From Kribbella caucasensis (GTDB lineage: Bacteria; Actinomycetota; Actinomycetes; Propionibacteriales; Kribbellaceae): a stretch of DNA of 64,000 nt. This document shows positions 30,371 through 40,119 of this stretch, one piece after another (the stretch's first letter is position 1; each line of letters begins with the position of its first letter). The position numbers and the translations under genes are program-made. Below the pieces are notes generated by a model. It ran no database searches. It had not been told where the DNA came from and worked only from the letters and a program-made list of their open reading frames with translations. The stretch is from assembly GCF_004361855.1 (NCBI RefSeq), contig NZ_SNWQ01000022.1, positions 62,001 to 126,000 on the forward strand, read 5' to 3'.

Positions 30371-33300
30371 GTGGTCAGCAGAACAGGGTCCCGGTACCGG
30401 CTTGTCAGGCCGGAGGGACGGCAGGCGGTGGCACCGCCGGCACCTGTTCTCGATGCTGATCAGCAAGCTGTGGTGGACCATCCAGGTGGTCCACTTCTTG
30501 TGCTGGCCGGCCCCGGCACCGGGAAGACGACGACCTTGGTCGAAGCAGTCGTCGACCGAGTCGCCAACCGCGGGCTGACGCCCGACGAGGTGCTCGTGCT
30601 GACGTTCGGGCGGAAGGCGGCAACCGAGCTCAGGGATCGGATCACCGCGCGCCTCGGGCGGACCACGCGGGTGATGCCGTCGATGACGTTCCATTCGTTC
30701 TGTTATGCGTTGTTGCGCAGGTTCACGCCGGCGGATGCGTTCGACGTGCCGCTGCGGCTGCCGTCCGGGCCGGAGCAGTCGTTGCGGTTGAGCGAAGCCC
30801 TCGGAGGCAGTCGCGAGGTCGGCGCCGTGCATTGGCCGGGGAGTCTGCATCCGGCGTTGAAGACGCGCGGATTCACCGACGAAGTGCAGGCGGTCATCGG
30901 CAAGGCGCGGCAGCTCGGGCTCGATCCGGAGGACCTGTCGGCGATCGGGCATTCGGCGAGCCGGCCGGAGTGGGTCGCGGTCGGCGACTTCTTCGAGGAG
31001 TACCTGCAGATCCTCGACCACGAGCAGGTGCTGGACTACTCCGAGCTCATCCACCGCGCGGTGATCCTGGCCCAGCAACCCGAGGTGCGGGCGAAGTTGC
31101 GCCAGGAGTTCAAGGCCGTCTTCGTCGACGAGTACCAGGACACCGATCCCGGCCAGACCAAGCTCCTGCAGGCGCTCGCCGGTGACGGCCGCGACCTGGT
31201 CGTGGTGGGCGACCCGGACCAGTCGATCTACACGTTCCGCGGCGCCGAGGTGCGCGGTCTGCTGCGCTTCACCGACGAGTTCCGTACTGCGTCCGGCGAG
31301 CCCGCCCCGCAGATCGCGCTCGCGACCACCAGAAGATTCGGTACGACGCTGCTCCGCGTCTCCCGCAACGTGGTGAACCGCCTCGGCGTACCGGGCGCAC
31401 TCGATCGCGACACGTTCGAGCGGTTCCGCAATCCCGATGGGAGTGGATGCGTCTACGGCCCGGGCAAGGTGGAGGCGAACCTCTACTCGACCAGTGGCGC
31501 CGAGCTCGAGCACATCGCCGACCTGCTCCGCCGGGCCCACGTCCAGGACGGCGTCGGCTGGCACGAGATGGCGGTGCTGGTCCGATCCGGCAGCCGGTCG
31601 ATCCCGCCGTTGCGTCGCGCGCTGGCGGCCGCGGGGATTCCGGTCGACGTCGCCGGCGACGAGTTGCCGTTGTCCCGCGAACCCGCAGTACGGCCGATGC
31701 TGCTGGCCCTGAGGGCGGTTGCCGATCCGTCGACGCTCACGGTGGACGTCGTCCGGGCGTTGGCGTTGTCGCCGTTGGGGGCGATGGATGCCGGTCAGCT
31801 ACGGCGGCTGGCCCGGGTACTGCGGAAGCGCGATCGCGAGGCTGCGGGTGGTCAGCGGTTGCCGCGTTCGTCGGACGAGTTGTTGCGTGAGGCGCTGCTG
31901 GATCCGTTGCTGCTGGACGAGCAGGCGTCACCGGCCGAGGCGCGGTTCGCGGCCCTGGGGGAGAGGTTGCTCAAGGCAAGGAACATCGTGATCGCGGGAG
32001 CCGCGCCGGACGAGGTGATGTGGTCGCTGTGGTCGGAGTCGCCATGGTTGCGTCGACTCCGCGGTCAGGCGAACAGCGGCGGTGAGGTCGCGCGGACGGC
32101 GAACCGGGATCTGGACTCGTTGTGCGCGCTGTTCGACGCGGCGAGCCGGGCCGAGGAGCAGGTCGGGTTCAAGGGCGTCTCGGCGTTCCTGAGTGAGTTG
32201 GAGTCGCTCGACATCGCGGCGGACAACCGGTTCGATGCGACGTACCGCGAGGCCGGCGTACAGCTGATGACCGCGCACCGGTCGAAGGGTCTGCAGTGGC
32301 GGCTCGTCGTCGTGGCGAGCGTGCAGGAGGGGCAGTGGCCGGACCTCCGGCGCCGGGGTTCGCTGCTGGAACCGGACCGGCTCGGCCCGGACGGACTGGT
32401 GGAACCGCTGTCGGCCGGGGCGTTGCTGGCCGAGGAGAGACGGTTGTTCTACGTCGCGATCACCCGGGCCCGGGAGAGGTTGATCGTAACGGCGGTGCAG
32501 GCGCCTGAGGCGGATGGCGATCAGCCGTCCCGATTACTTGCCGAGCTGGACATTCCTTTGAAACTGGTCGCCGGACGGCCGCGCCGACCGCTGTCGTTGT
32601 CCGGGCTGGTCGCGGATCTGCGGTGCGTGCTGGCGGATCCGGCTTCGTCTCCGGCCTTGAAGCGGGTCGCCGCCGATCGGCTGGCGTTGCTGGCGGATGC
32701 GGTGGACGAGCGTGAGTACTCGCTGGTCCCGACGGCGGATCCGCAGCGGTGGTGGGGTGTGCGGGAGCGGACGAGGTCCGAGCGGCCGATCGCGGATCCC
32801 GATCTGCCGGTGCCGTTGTCGGGGAGTGCGCTGACGACGATCGTGGACTGTCCACTGCGCTGGTTCCTGCAGCGTCGCGCGGGTGGGGAAACACCCAGTA
32901 CGTCGGCGATCGGGTTCGGCATGGTTCTTCATACGTTGGCGGACGCGGTCGCGACGGGGACGCTGCCGCCGTACGCGGACGAGTTGAACGGATGGCTCGA
33001 CAAAGTGTGGACGCAGTTGGAGTTCGAGTCGTCCTGGATCTCTGATCGTGAGCGGGTGGAGGCGGAGCAGGCGTTGCGGCGGTTCGTCGCGTGGCACCAG
33101 GGGCGGCCGGATCGCACGCTGCTCGGTACGGAGGTGGACTTCAGCGTGCTGCTGCCGGACACGGACAAACCGGCCGTGCAGGTGAAGGGCCGGATGGACC
33201 GGATCGAGCAGGACAGCGACGGCGCGGTCCGGGTGATCGATCTGAAGACGGGCCGGTCGATTCCGACCAAGCCTGCGCTGGAGCGGCATGTTCAGCTGGC

Positions 33301-33595
33301 GATCTACCAGCGGGCGATCGCGTCTCGGCAGCTGGAACAGCTCGGCGAGGATCCGCGCAGTGGTGGTGCCGAGCTGGTCCAGCTCCGGCATGACGACAGC
33401 GGGCTGCCGAAGGTGCAGCCGCAGGCGCCGTTGGAGGCCGACGAGGACGGCCGTACCTGGCTGGACGAGGCCGTCGAGGACGCCGAGGCGATGGTCCGCT
33501 CCGAGGAGTTCGTTGCCAAGCGCAACGACGGCTGCACCCGCTGCGAGGTCCGCGGCCTCTGCCCCATCCAGCCCGAAGGCCGGGAAATCGTCTGA
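30371..33595 (+). CDS. adnA: Helicase-nuclease subunit AdnA
   Basis: A 1074-residue UvrD/Rep-like motor fused to a C-terminal RecB nuclease. Walker A is GPGTGKTTT (47-55), motif II VDEYQDTDPG, motif III GDPDQSIYTFRGAE, motif VI FYVAITRARERL. The nuclease end has KGRMDRIE, VIDLKTG and VQLAIYQRA, and a cysteine group (CTRCEVRGLCP) at the extreme C-terminus that fits an Fe-S cluster. AdnA-AdnB is the actinobacterial dsDNA-end resection complex that replaces RecBCD for recombination. GTG start 30371; the stop TGA shares its A with the adnB ATG. Confidence 0.93.
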   Translation: MVSRTGSRYRLVRPEGRQAVAPPAPVLDADQQAVVDHPGGPLLVLAGPGTGKTTTLVEAVVDRVANRGLTPDEVLVLTFGRKAATELRDRITARLGRTTRVMPSMTFHSFCYALLRRFTPADAFDVPLRLPSGPEQSLRLSEALGGSREVGAVHWPGSLHPALKTRGFTDEVQAVIGKARQLGLDPEDLSAIGHSASRPEWVAVGDFFEEYLQILDHEQVLDYSELIHRAVILAQQPEVRAKLRQEFKAVFVDEYQDTDPGQTKLLQALAGDGRDLVVVGDPDQSIYTFRGAEVRGLLRFTDEFRTASGEPAPQIALATTRRFGTTLLRVSRNVVNRLGVPGALDRDTFERFRNPDGSGCVYGPGKVEANLYSTSGAELEHIADLLRRAHVQDGVGWHEMAVLVRSGSRSIPPLRRALAAAGIPVDVAGDELPLSREPAVRPMLLALRAVADPSTLTVDVVRALALSPLGAMDAGQLRRLARVLRKRDREAAGGQRLPRSSDELLREALLDPLLLDEQASPAEARFAALGERLLKARNIVIAGAAPDEVMWSLWSESPWLRRLRGQANSGGEVARTANRDLDSLCALFDAASRAEEQVGFKGVSAFLSELESLDIAADNRFDATYREAGVQLMTAHRSKGLQWRLVVVASVQEGQWPDLRRRGSLLEPDRLGPDGLVEPLSAGALLAEERRLFYVAITRARERLIVTAVQAPEADGDQPSRLLAELDIPLKLVAGRPRRPLSLSGLVADLRCVLADPASSPALKRVAADRLALLADAVDEREYSLVPTADPQRWWGVRERTRSERPIADPDLPVPLSGSALTTIVDCPLRWFLQRRAGGETPSTSAIGFGMVLHTLADAVATGTLPPYADELNGWLDKVWTQLEFESSWISDRERVEAEQALRRFVAWHQGRPDRTLLGTEVDFSVLLPDTDKPAVQVKGRMDRIEQDSDGAVRVIDLKTGRSIPTKPALERHVQLAIYQRAIASRQLEQLGEDPRSGGAELVQLRHDDSGLPKVQPQAPLEADEDGRTWLDEAVEDAEAMVRSEEFVAKRNDGCTRCEVRGLCPIQPEGREIV

Positions 33596-36500
33596 TGCGC
33601 GCTCAGCTGACCTCTACGGCGGATCTCGTTGATTTGCTGGGAATTCCGTTCAGTGATCAGCAGTTGGCGGCGATCACCGCGCCGCTTGCGCCTGGGGTGA
33701 TCGTGGCCGGGGCGGGTTCGGGGAAGACGACTGCGATGGCCGCGCGGGTCGTCTGGTTGATCTGCACGGGTCAGGTGAAGCCGGAGGAGGTGCTCGGGCT
33801 GACCTTCACCAAGAAGGCCGCCAACGAGCTCGACGTGCGGATCCGCGAGGACCTGACCAAGGCGGGCGTGCTCGGCTCGACCCTGCCGCCCGAGCAGCAC
33901 CCGATCCTCGCAGCCCACCTGCGCAGCAACATCCCGAACTGGGAGCCTGAGGAACCAGGCGAGCCCGTCGTCTCGACGTACCACGCCTTCGCCGGCACGT
34001 TGATCGCCGAACACGGACTCCGGCTCGGCCTCGAACCCGACGTCCGGGTGCTCGCCGACGCGACCAGGTTCCAGCTCGCCGGCCGCGTCGTACGCCGATC
34101 CGCCGGGCCGATCCGGCACGCATCGCACCACGTGCCGACGTTGGTCAACAGCCTGCTCTCGCTCGACGGTGAGCTGGCTGACCACCTGCTCCGCGCGGAC
34201 GAAGTACGGGATCACGACGAGGCGGTACGCCGTGAGGTGGCCGCGGCGCGGAAGCAGACCGTCGAGGTGAAGAAGCTCGCCGAGACGTCGCTGAAGCGGG
34301 GCGAGATCCTGCAACTGGTCGAGGAATACCAGGCATACAAGGCGGATCGCGGTGTCGTCGACTTCGCGGACCAGATGGCGCTCGGGGCGCGACTGGCGGA
34401 GGAGTGTCCCGAAGTCCCGGTGATCGAGCGGTCGCGGTACAAGGTCGTGCTGCTGGACGAGTATCAGGACACGTCCGTCTCGCAGCGGCGGATGTTGACG
34501 GCGTTGTTCGCCGGGCCGGATCCCGAACACGGTCGCGGGCACCCGGTCACGGCTGTCGGCGACCCCTGCCAGGCGATCTACGGTTGGCGCGGCGCGTCGG
34601 TCGCGAACCTGGACGAGTTCCCCGAACACTTCCGGAACCTCGACGGTACGCCGGCCAACCGCTACGTGCTGAGCGTGAACCGGCGCTGCGGCAGCCGGAT
34701 TCTCGCCGCGGCGAATCAGCACGCGACCGAGCTCTACGTACAACACCCCGGTGTGATTCCGCTGGAGGCGCCTGAGGGTGCTCCGGAGGGCGCGATCACG
34801 GTCGGGCTGTTCGAGACGCGGTCGCAGGAGATCGAGTGGGTCGCGGACTCGATCGTCGCCGCGCACCGGACGCCGAACCGCCGGTGGAAGGACATCGGCA
34901 TCCTGATGCGGACCAACGTCGACCTCAGCGCGGTGCACGAGGCGTTGATCGCGCGCAAGGTCCCGGTCGAGGTGGTCGGGCTGGGCGGGCTGCTCACGTT
35001 GCCCGAGGTGGTCGACGTGGTCGCGACCCTGCAAGCGGTGAACGACCTGACCGCGAACGCGGCGATGCTGCGGATCCTCACCGGGCCGCGGTACCGGATC
35101 GGGCATCGCGATCTCGCTCTGCTCGCCAACCGGTCCCGGGCGCTGGCCGACGGCGGCGAACGACCCGCTGCCGACGATCTGGTCGCTGCCCTGGATGCTG
35201 CCGTCGCGGGGATGGATTCGACCGAGGTGATCTCGCTCGCCGAGGCCGTCGACGATCCGGGGACGGCGGCGTGGGGGTATTCGCCGGCGGCGCTGGAGCG
35301 GTTCCAGGAGCTGTCGGCCGAGCTTCGCGAACTGCGGGCGCATGCGGCTGAGCCGTTGCTGGATCTGGTCCGCCGGGTGATCAGCACGATCGGGCTCGAC
35401 GTGGAGCTGACCGCCACCCCGGATCACGTGGACTCGGGTCGCCGGGATCACCTGGCCGCGTTCTTGGATGCCGTGGGCAACTTCGTGTCGACCGAGTCGG
35501 ACGGCTCGCTCGACGGGCTGCTCGCGTATCTGGCCGCCGAGGAGGAGTACGCCGCCGGCCTCGACCTCGCCGTACCGAGTGAGGCCGATTCGGTCAAGCT
35601 GCTCACCACCCACCGGTCGAAGGGGCTGGAGTGGCCGGTCGTGTTCGTGCCGACGCTGGTGTCGAAGGTGTTCCCGTCGGATCGCGGCCGGGACAAGTGG
35701 ACCACGAACGCGAAGGTGCTGCCGTGGCCGTTGCGCGGTGACGCCGACACGTTGCCCGATTTCCACGACCTGTCGAACGCGGGGCTGAAGGCGTTCGCCG
35801 ACGAGTGCAAGGACGTGAACGCGCTGGAGGAACGCCGGCTCGGGTACGTCGCGTTCACCCGGGCGAAGGAGATCCTGGTCGCCACGGGGCACTGGTGGGG
35901 GCCGACGCAGAAACGCCCGCGCGGACCCTCGGCGTACCTGGAGATGCTGAAGAAGCACGCGGGCGACCGGGTCGTCGAATGGGCGCCGCAACCGGAACTG
36001 TCGGCGGAGAACCCGGAGCTGGCGGAGCAGACCCGGGCGCCGTGGCCCGCGGCGTACGACTCGGCGGCGTACCAGCGTCGGCTCGAAGCGGTCGCGTTGG
36101 TCGAGCGATCCCGGGCGGAAGGGCCGTCGGTCGAGGCGGAGGAGTCGTTGCTGCTGGACGAGCAGGCGACGGTCGCCCGGTGGGACTCGGAGATCGAGCG
36201 ATTGTTGTCCGAGGCAAGGGAAAGCCGGAGCCGGAAGGCGTACGACGTGGAGTTGCCGCGCGCGTTGTCGGCGACCCAGGTGATGCGGCTGGCCAAGGAC
36301 CCGGACGGCCTCGCCGCCGAGCTGGCCCGGCCGATGCCGCGCAAACCCAACCGGGCCGCACGTTTCGGGACCAGGTTCCACGCCTGGGTGGAGAGCTACT
36401 TCGGCCAGCAGTTGCTGCTCGATCCCGACGACCTGCCCGGCGCCGCGGACGAGGGGATCGTCGACGACACCGACCTGTTCGAACTGATGGACGCGTTCCG

Positions 36501-36834
36501 GATCGGCCCGTTCGGCGAGCGCACACCGTACGAGATCGAGGCGCCGTTCGCCTTGTCCCTCGGCGGTCGGGTGATCCGCGGCCGGATCGACGCGGTGTAC
36601 CAGGTGGTCCGGCCGGACGGTTCCCGCGGCTACGACGTCATCGACTGGAAAACCAGCCGCACCGAGGCCGCCGACCCCCTCCAACTAGCCATCTACCGAG
36701 TCGCCTGGTCCGAACTCCTCGGCATCCCCGTCGACCAAATCGACGCCGCCTTCTACTACGTCCGCACCGCCGACATAATCCGCCCCGAAAACCTCCCCAA
36801 CCGCGAAACCCTCATCAGTTTGCTGAACGGCTAG
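33595..36834 (+). CDS. adnB: Helicase-nuclease subunit AdnB
   Basis: A 1079-residue partner of AdnA with the same layout. Walker A AGAGSGKTT (38-46), motif II LLDEYQDTS, motif III GDPCQAIYGWRGAS, motif VI RLGYVAFTRAKEIL; nuclease motifs IRGRIDAVY, YDVIDWKTSR and LQLAIYRVAW near the C-terminus. In mycobacteria AdnB supplies the main translocation motor. The ATG at 33595 overlaps the adnA stop by one base, so the subunits are coupled. The final ~150 bases show C-rich codons like other gene ends here. Confidence 0.93.
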   Translation: MRAQLTSTADLVDLLGIPFSDQQLAAITAPLAPGVIVAGAGSGKTTAMAARVVWLICTGQVKPEEVLGLTFTKKAANELDVRIREDLTKAGVLGSTLPPEQHPILAAHLRSNIPNWEPEEPGEPVVSTYHAFAGTLIAEHGLRLGLEPDVRVLADATRFQLAGRVVRRSAGPIRHASHHVPTLVNSLLSLDGELADHLLRADEVRDHDEAVRREVAAARKQTVEVKKLAETSLKRGEILQLVEEYQAYKADRGVVDFADQMALGARLAEECPEVPVIERSRYKVVLLDEYQDTSVSQRRMLTALFAGPDPEHGRGHPVTAVGDPCQAIYGWRGASVANLDEFPEHFRNLDGTPANRYVLSVNRRCGSRILAAANQHATELYVQHPGVIPLEAPEGAPEGAITVGLFETRSQEIEWVADSIVAAHRTPNRRWKDIGILMRTNVDLSAVHEALIARKVPVEVVGLGGLLTLPEVVDVVATLQAVNDLTANAAMLRILTGPRYRIGHRDLALLANRSRALADGGERPAADDLVAALDAAVAGMDSTEVISLAEAVDDPGTAAWGYSPAALERFQELSAELRELRAHAAEPLLDLVRRVISTIGLDVELTATPDHVDSGRRDHLAAFLDAVGNFVSTESDGSLDGLLAYLAAEEEYAAGLDLAVPSEADSVKLLTTHRSKGLEWPVVFVPTLVSKVFPSDRGRDKWTTNAKVLPWPLRGDADTLPDFHDLSNAGLKAFADECKDVNALEERRLGYVAFTRAKEILVATGHWWGPTQKRPRGPSAYLEMLKKHAGDRVVEWAPQPELSAENPELAEQTRAPWPAAYDSAAYQRRLEAVALVERSRAEGPSVEAEESLLLDEQATVARWDSEIERLLSEARESRSRKAYDVELPRALSATQVMRLAKDPDGLAAELARPMPRKPNRAARFGTRFHAWVESYFGQQLLLDPDDLPGAADEGIVDDTDLFELMDAFRIGPFGERTPYEIEAPFALSLGGRVIRGRIDAVYQVVRPDGSRGYDVIDWKTSRTEAADPLQLAIYRVAWSELLGIPVDQIDAAFYYVRTADIIRPENLPNRETLISLLNG

Positions 36835-37079
36835 CCTGCGCCTGCACCTCCCGGCCTTACGACCGAACGTGATCCGGCATGCGACGTGCCCGGCCGGCTT
36901 CCTTGGCCGCTGGCGGGTTGTGTCGCCACTGCCGAGTCGTTGGACCGATGTCGCGCTACAACACGCCACCGGCAACACAACCCGGCAGTGGCCGGCGGTA
37001 AGCGGATAGTCGAGGGACCGTGAACAGGATGCCGGGAGCTCGAACAACCTGTGCGGTGTTCACGGTCCCGCGATGTTGG
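36835..37079. other. 245-bp noncoding spacer rich in partial palindromes
   Basis: Between adnB and a convergent Uma2 gene. It holds blocks GGGTTGTGT and GCCACTGCCG in one order near 36914-36940 and, on the other strand, in the swapped order near 36970-36995, as if a palindrome had been permuted; then a hairpin at 37014-37069. Confidence 0.5.
37014..37069. terminator. Hairpin GGGACCGTGAACA / TGTTCACGGTCCC
   Basis: A perfect 13-bp stem (37014-37026 with 37057-37069) enclosing CCGGGAGCTCGAACAACCTGTG. Its layout (GGGACC, GAACAGG, CCGGGAGCTC, CCTGT) parallels the element at 46425-46517, so it is probably a third, more diverged member of that family. It sits at the convergence of adnB and a Uma2 gene and could terminate both. 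Confidence 0.55.
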
Positions 37080-37748
37080 TCAAGCTTCGGCGTCGGTGCC
37101 CGTCTTGGCCGTCGGATCGTGTTCGCGTTGCGATGGGTGGTCCGTCAGTCGGCCCGGGACGACCTCGACTGGGAACGGTAGGTCGGCCGTGAATACCTCG
37201 CCTCCGGTGACTACGGCGCGTTCGGCGTACTGGCCGTTGACCAGTTCGAGGACCGTCAGCGTCTGCTCGGTCGGATCGAGCATCCAGTACGAATCCACGC
37301 CTGCCTTCTCGTAAAGCGAAGGCTTTAACGTGGTGTCCGTGGTGCGTGTGGCGGACGACAGGATCTCCACGGCGAGGAACGGCGGATGTTCGAGGATGTG
37401 TCGCCCGAGATCGTCGCGATGGCAGACCAGTACGTCCGGCTGCAGCGATACCCACTCGGACGGCCGGAAGTCGACCGGCCCGGTGAGCACCCTCAGATCG
37501 TCAGGTCGATGCTGCCCGAGCAGGGTGGCGAGCTCCGTCGCGATCGCCTGATGGGCCAGGGTCGGCCGATGTGAGACCAGCAGCGCGCCCTCGATGATCT
37601 CGAACCTGCCTACGTATGGCAGGGCATCGAGCTCCGCCGGGCCAAATGCGCACGTCGCCCGGCGGGGAGCCCAGTCAAGAGACTGCGGGTCCGGATGCGG
37701 CTGGTTGGCGGGGTGCTCGCCGGTGCAGGTCGTCGTCGTGTCGGTCAT
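37080..37748 (-). CDS. Uma2-family (DUF820) putative restriction endonuclease
   Basis: A 222-residue PD-(D/E)XK-fold protein. The DUF820/Uma2 pattern is visible: VGRFEIIEGALLVSHRPTLA, LQPDVLVCHRDD (catalytic Asp), FLAVEILSSATR (Glu-x-x) and LKPSLYEKAGVDSYWMLDP (Lys, Tyr). Family members are abundant in cyanobacteria and Actinobacteria, and their function is not settled despite the nuclease fold. An N-terminal ~35-residue Pro/His/Thr-rich extension is unusual. A second copy lies just upstream on the same strand. Confidence 0.83.
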   Translation of the reverse strand: MTDTTTTCTGEHPANQPHPDPQSLDWAPRRATCAFGPAELDALPYVGRFEIIEGALLVSHRPTLAHQAIATELATLLGQHRPDDLRVLTGPVDFRPSEWVSLQPDVLVCHRDDLGRHILEHPPFLAVEILSSATRTTDTTLKPSLYEKAGVDSYWMLDPTEQTLTVLELVNGQYAERAVVTGGEVFTADLPFPVEVVPGRLTDHPSQREHDPTAKTGTDAEA

Positions 37749-37817
37749 GCGCGTCAGCGTTGCGTGGTTCGGCGGTGGGGCGGAGGGCTGATGCGGATCT
37801 GCCCTGGGGTGCCCCGG

Positions 37818-38324
37818 TCATCCCGTCAAGCCCGCCGGGGTTAGGTCGATGGAGAAGGGGTGTGTGGCGTGGAAGGTTTCGTTGTGTTGGAGGACGGCTT
37901 GGCAGGTGTAGTGGGATTCGGTCAGGGCGAGGATGGTGAGTTCTTGGGTGGTGGGGTCGAGGATCCAGTACGACGGGACGCCGGCTTGTTCGTACAGGGC
38001 TCGTTTGTGGACTACGTCGGTGATTCGGGTGCTGGGGGAGGTGACCTCGACGGCTAGGAGCAGGCGGGTCGTGTACTGCGGGCCGGCGTCCTCTGCGCGG
38101 CAGACGAGGAGGTCGGGGCGGAGTGAGAGGTGCCGGGTGGGGCGGAAGTCCAGCGAGTTCACCGCGACGCGGAGGTCTGGTGGGCAGGCTTGTTTGAGCT
38201 GCACGAGGACGGCGACGACGGCCGCGTGGTGAGCAGGTGGTTGCGCACCCGTCACCAGCAAACGGCCGTCCGCGATCTCGTACCGCCGCCCATCCGTCCG
38301 CGCGTTCCCCAGATCGTGCATCAC
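37818..38324 (-). CDS. Uma2-family (DUF820) protein, second copy
   Basis: A 168-residue homologue of the gene at 37080. Shared motifs: DGRRYEIADGRLLVTGAQPP, LRPDLLVCRAED, LLAVEVTSPSTR and HKRALYEQAGVPSYWILDP. It is shorter at the N-terminus than usual, beginning only a few residues before the first conserved strand (GTG 38324, next codon ATG), so it may be slightly truncated or the true start is further upstream without a clear start codon. Tandem Uma2 genes are common in the family. Confidence 0.8.
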   Translation of the reverse strand: MMHDLGNARTDGRRYEIADGRLLVTGAQPPAHHAAVVAVLVQLKQACPPDLRVAVNSLDFRPTRHLSLRPDLLVCRAEDAGPQYTTRLLLAVEVTSPSTRITDVVHKRALYEQAGVPSYWILDPTTQELTILALTESHYTCQAVLQHNETFHATHPFSIDLTPAGLTG

Positions 38325-38363
38325 CTCATCAGCATGACCGAAATCGCCGATGCACCGCGGGAG

Positions 38364-40118
38364 TTATCCACAGATGGGGTTCTCCAGGGTGCCGATGAAG
38401 ACCAGGGAGCTGGCTACGTCGGTCAGGTCGACCATTTGCTGGTTGTTCCGCAGTTGCAGCCGGTTCAGGCACGACAGCGCGAACTCCGGCGCGAACATGT
38501 CGTACTTCGCGAACGCGTCCGCCAACTCCGGTGTCGCCGCCTGGTAGTCGCGCACCGAGTCCCGCACGACGGCCCAGAACTCCTCCGGCGTCAGCAGTCC
38601 CTCCCGATCGAGCAACGGCGAGAGGAACCGGAAGATGCAGTCGAACACATCCGTGAAGATGCTCAGCAACTTCTCATCGTCGGGTACGTCGGCGCGGACC
38701 CGTTCGGCGTCGGCGGAGAGCTCGGTCGAAGGACTCAGGACGGCGATCTCCTCCGCGATGTCCTTCATGATCACGCGGCTCGGCACCGCGTCCCGCAGTA
38801 CCAGGATCAGGTTCTCCCCGTGCGGCATGTAGACCAGTTCGTACGCGTAGAAAGAGTGCAGCAACGGCACCAGGTACGCGTCGAGGTAAGCGCGCATCCA
38901 CGCGGCCGGCGCGAGACCCGACTCGCGGATCAAGGCGGCCGCGAGCGGCGTACCGTGCCGGTCGACGTGCAGCAGGCTCGCCATCGTGGCAAGGCGTTCG
39001 CCCGAGTCGAGCGCCGGTAGCGGGCTCTCCCGCCAGAGCGCGGCCAGCATCTTCCGGTACGGCGAGATCTTCGGCGTCGCGGCCTCGTAGTACGTGTTGT
39101 GGTACCCGACCGCGGCGATCTCACGCAGTACCGAGAAGCCGTACCGCTTGAGTGTCACGTCGTTCTCGACCAGCCCGTACACCCAGTCGTTGATCGCCGG
39201 CGTCTTCTCCATGTACGTCGGTGACAGGCCGCGCATGAATCCCATGTTGAGCACCGACAACGCGGTCTTCACGTACGCGCGTTCCGGGTGCGACCGGTTG
39301 AAGAACGTCCGGATCGACTGCTGCGGCTGGTAATCGTCGTCGCTGGCGCCGAGGTGGATGATATGTCGCTGGGCGATGTCCGCGGCGAACGTGATCGACG
39401 TCTTGTTCTCCCACTGCCACGGGTGCACCGGCATCAGTCGATACCCGGCCGGGTCCTCGCCGACCGCGCGGATCCGTTCGGCGAATCGCTGCAACGTGTC
39501 CGGACCGAGTTCGTCGCGCAGGAACTCGTCGTAGGAGATCGTCGTGCTGTGCGACACCGTCGTACGGTCCGCGCGGGCGGCGATCCACGTCAGCCGGACT
39601 GCCGCACCCGTCTCCGGTGCGAAGGCGCGGTAGTCGTTCACGCCGAATCCGAGCCGGCCGTTGTTCGCGACGAAGCACGGGTGCCCCTCGGTCATCGCGG
39701 CCTCGATCGTCTGGAAGTCCGCGTGGACCAGGTCGGCCGCGATCAGGTCCGGCTTCGCCAGTTTGTACGCCGAGCTCGCGAGCGTGCTGCTGATCTCCTC
39801 GAGGTACACGGGCAACATGTCGGCACCGATGCCGAGCTGCTCGTGGAACTCGGTGATGAAGTCGAGCGCGTCCACCGGCGCCTCGGCCCCGTCCTTGGTC
39901 CGCCGGATGCTGGCGGCGTCCACCTCCCAGTGGTGCAAGGGGTAGAGCTTCGCCTCGAAGTAGTAATTGCTGACCGGGTTCGCGAGCAGGAAACCGTTGC
40001 CGGTGGCAATGGGTTCGAAGATGCGTTCGTGGGTGAACTCGGCCAGCGCCTTGCGGACCAGGGCGCGGTTGGCGACGGCCCAGACGTCCGGCTGGAGGTG
40101 TGCGGTCGGTTCGGTCAT
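38364..40118 (-). CDS. desD: NIS siderophore synthetase DesD-like (IucA/IucC family)
   Basis: A 584-residue NRPS-independent siderophore synthetase. EGHPCFVANNGRLGFGVNDY, then MPVHPWQWENK, the ATP-binding HLGASDDDYQPQQSIRTFFN and the ferric-uptake-like C-terminal domain with YMPHGENLILVL are family landmarks. By context with DesC it should join and cyclise succinyl-hydroxycadaverine units into desferrioxamine-type siderophores. ATG 40118 is 1 base after the desC stop; GTG 40133 is possible. The stop codon overlaps a perfect DnaA-box sequence TTATCCACA (38364-38372). Confidence 0.9.
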   Translation of the reverse strand: MTEPTAHLQPDVWAVANRALVRKALAEFTHERIFEPIATGNGFLLANPVSNYYFEAKLYPLHHWEVDAASIRRTKDGAEAPVDALDFITEFHEQLGIGADMLPVYLEEISSTLASSAYKLAKPDLIAADLVHADFQTIEAAMTEGHPCFVANNGRLGFGVNDYRAFAPETGAAVRLTWIAARADRTTVSHSTTISYDEFLRDELGPDTLQRFAERIRAVGEDPAGYRLMPVHPWQWENKTSITFAADIAQRHIIHLGASDDDYQPQQSIRTFFNRSHPERAYVKTALSVLNMGFMRGLSPTYMEKTPAINDWVYGLVENDVTLKRYGFSVLREIAAVGYHNTYYEAATPKISPYRKMLAALWRESPLPALDSGERLATMASLLHVDRHGTPLAAALIRESGLAPAAWMRAYLDAYLVPLLHSFYAYELVYMPHGENLILVLRDAVPSRVIMKDIAEEIAVLSPSTELSADAERVRADVPDDEKLLSIFTDVFDCIFRFLSPLLDREGLLTPEEFWAVVRDSVRDYQAATPELADAFAKYDMFAPEFALSCLNRLQLRNNQQMVDLTDVASSLVFIGTLENPICG

Positions 40119-40119
40119 C

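Noticed and set aside
33304..36684. Long minus-strand frame opposite adnB
   Set aside because: Exact antisense of an unmistakable helicase-nuclease gene; composition rich in Arg/Gln/Pro/His with no motif.
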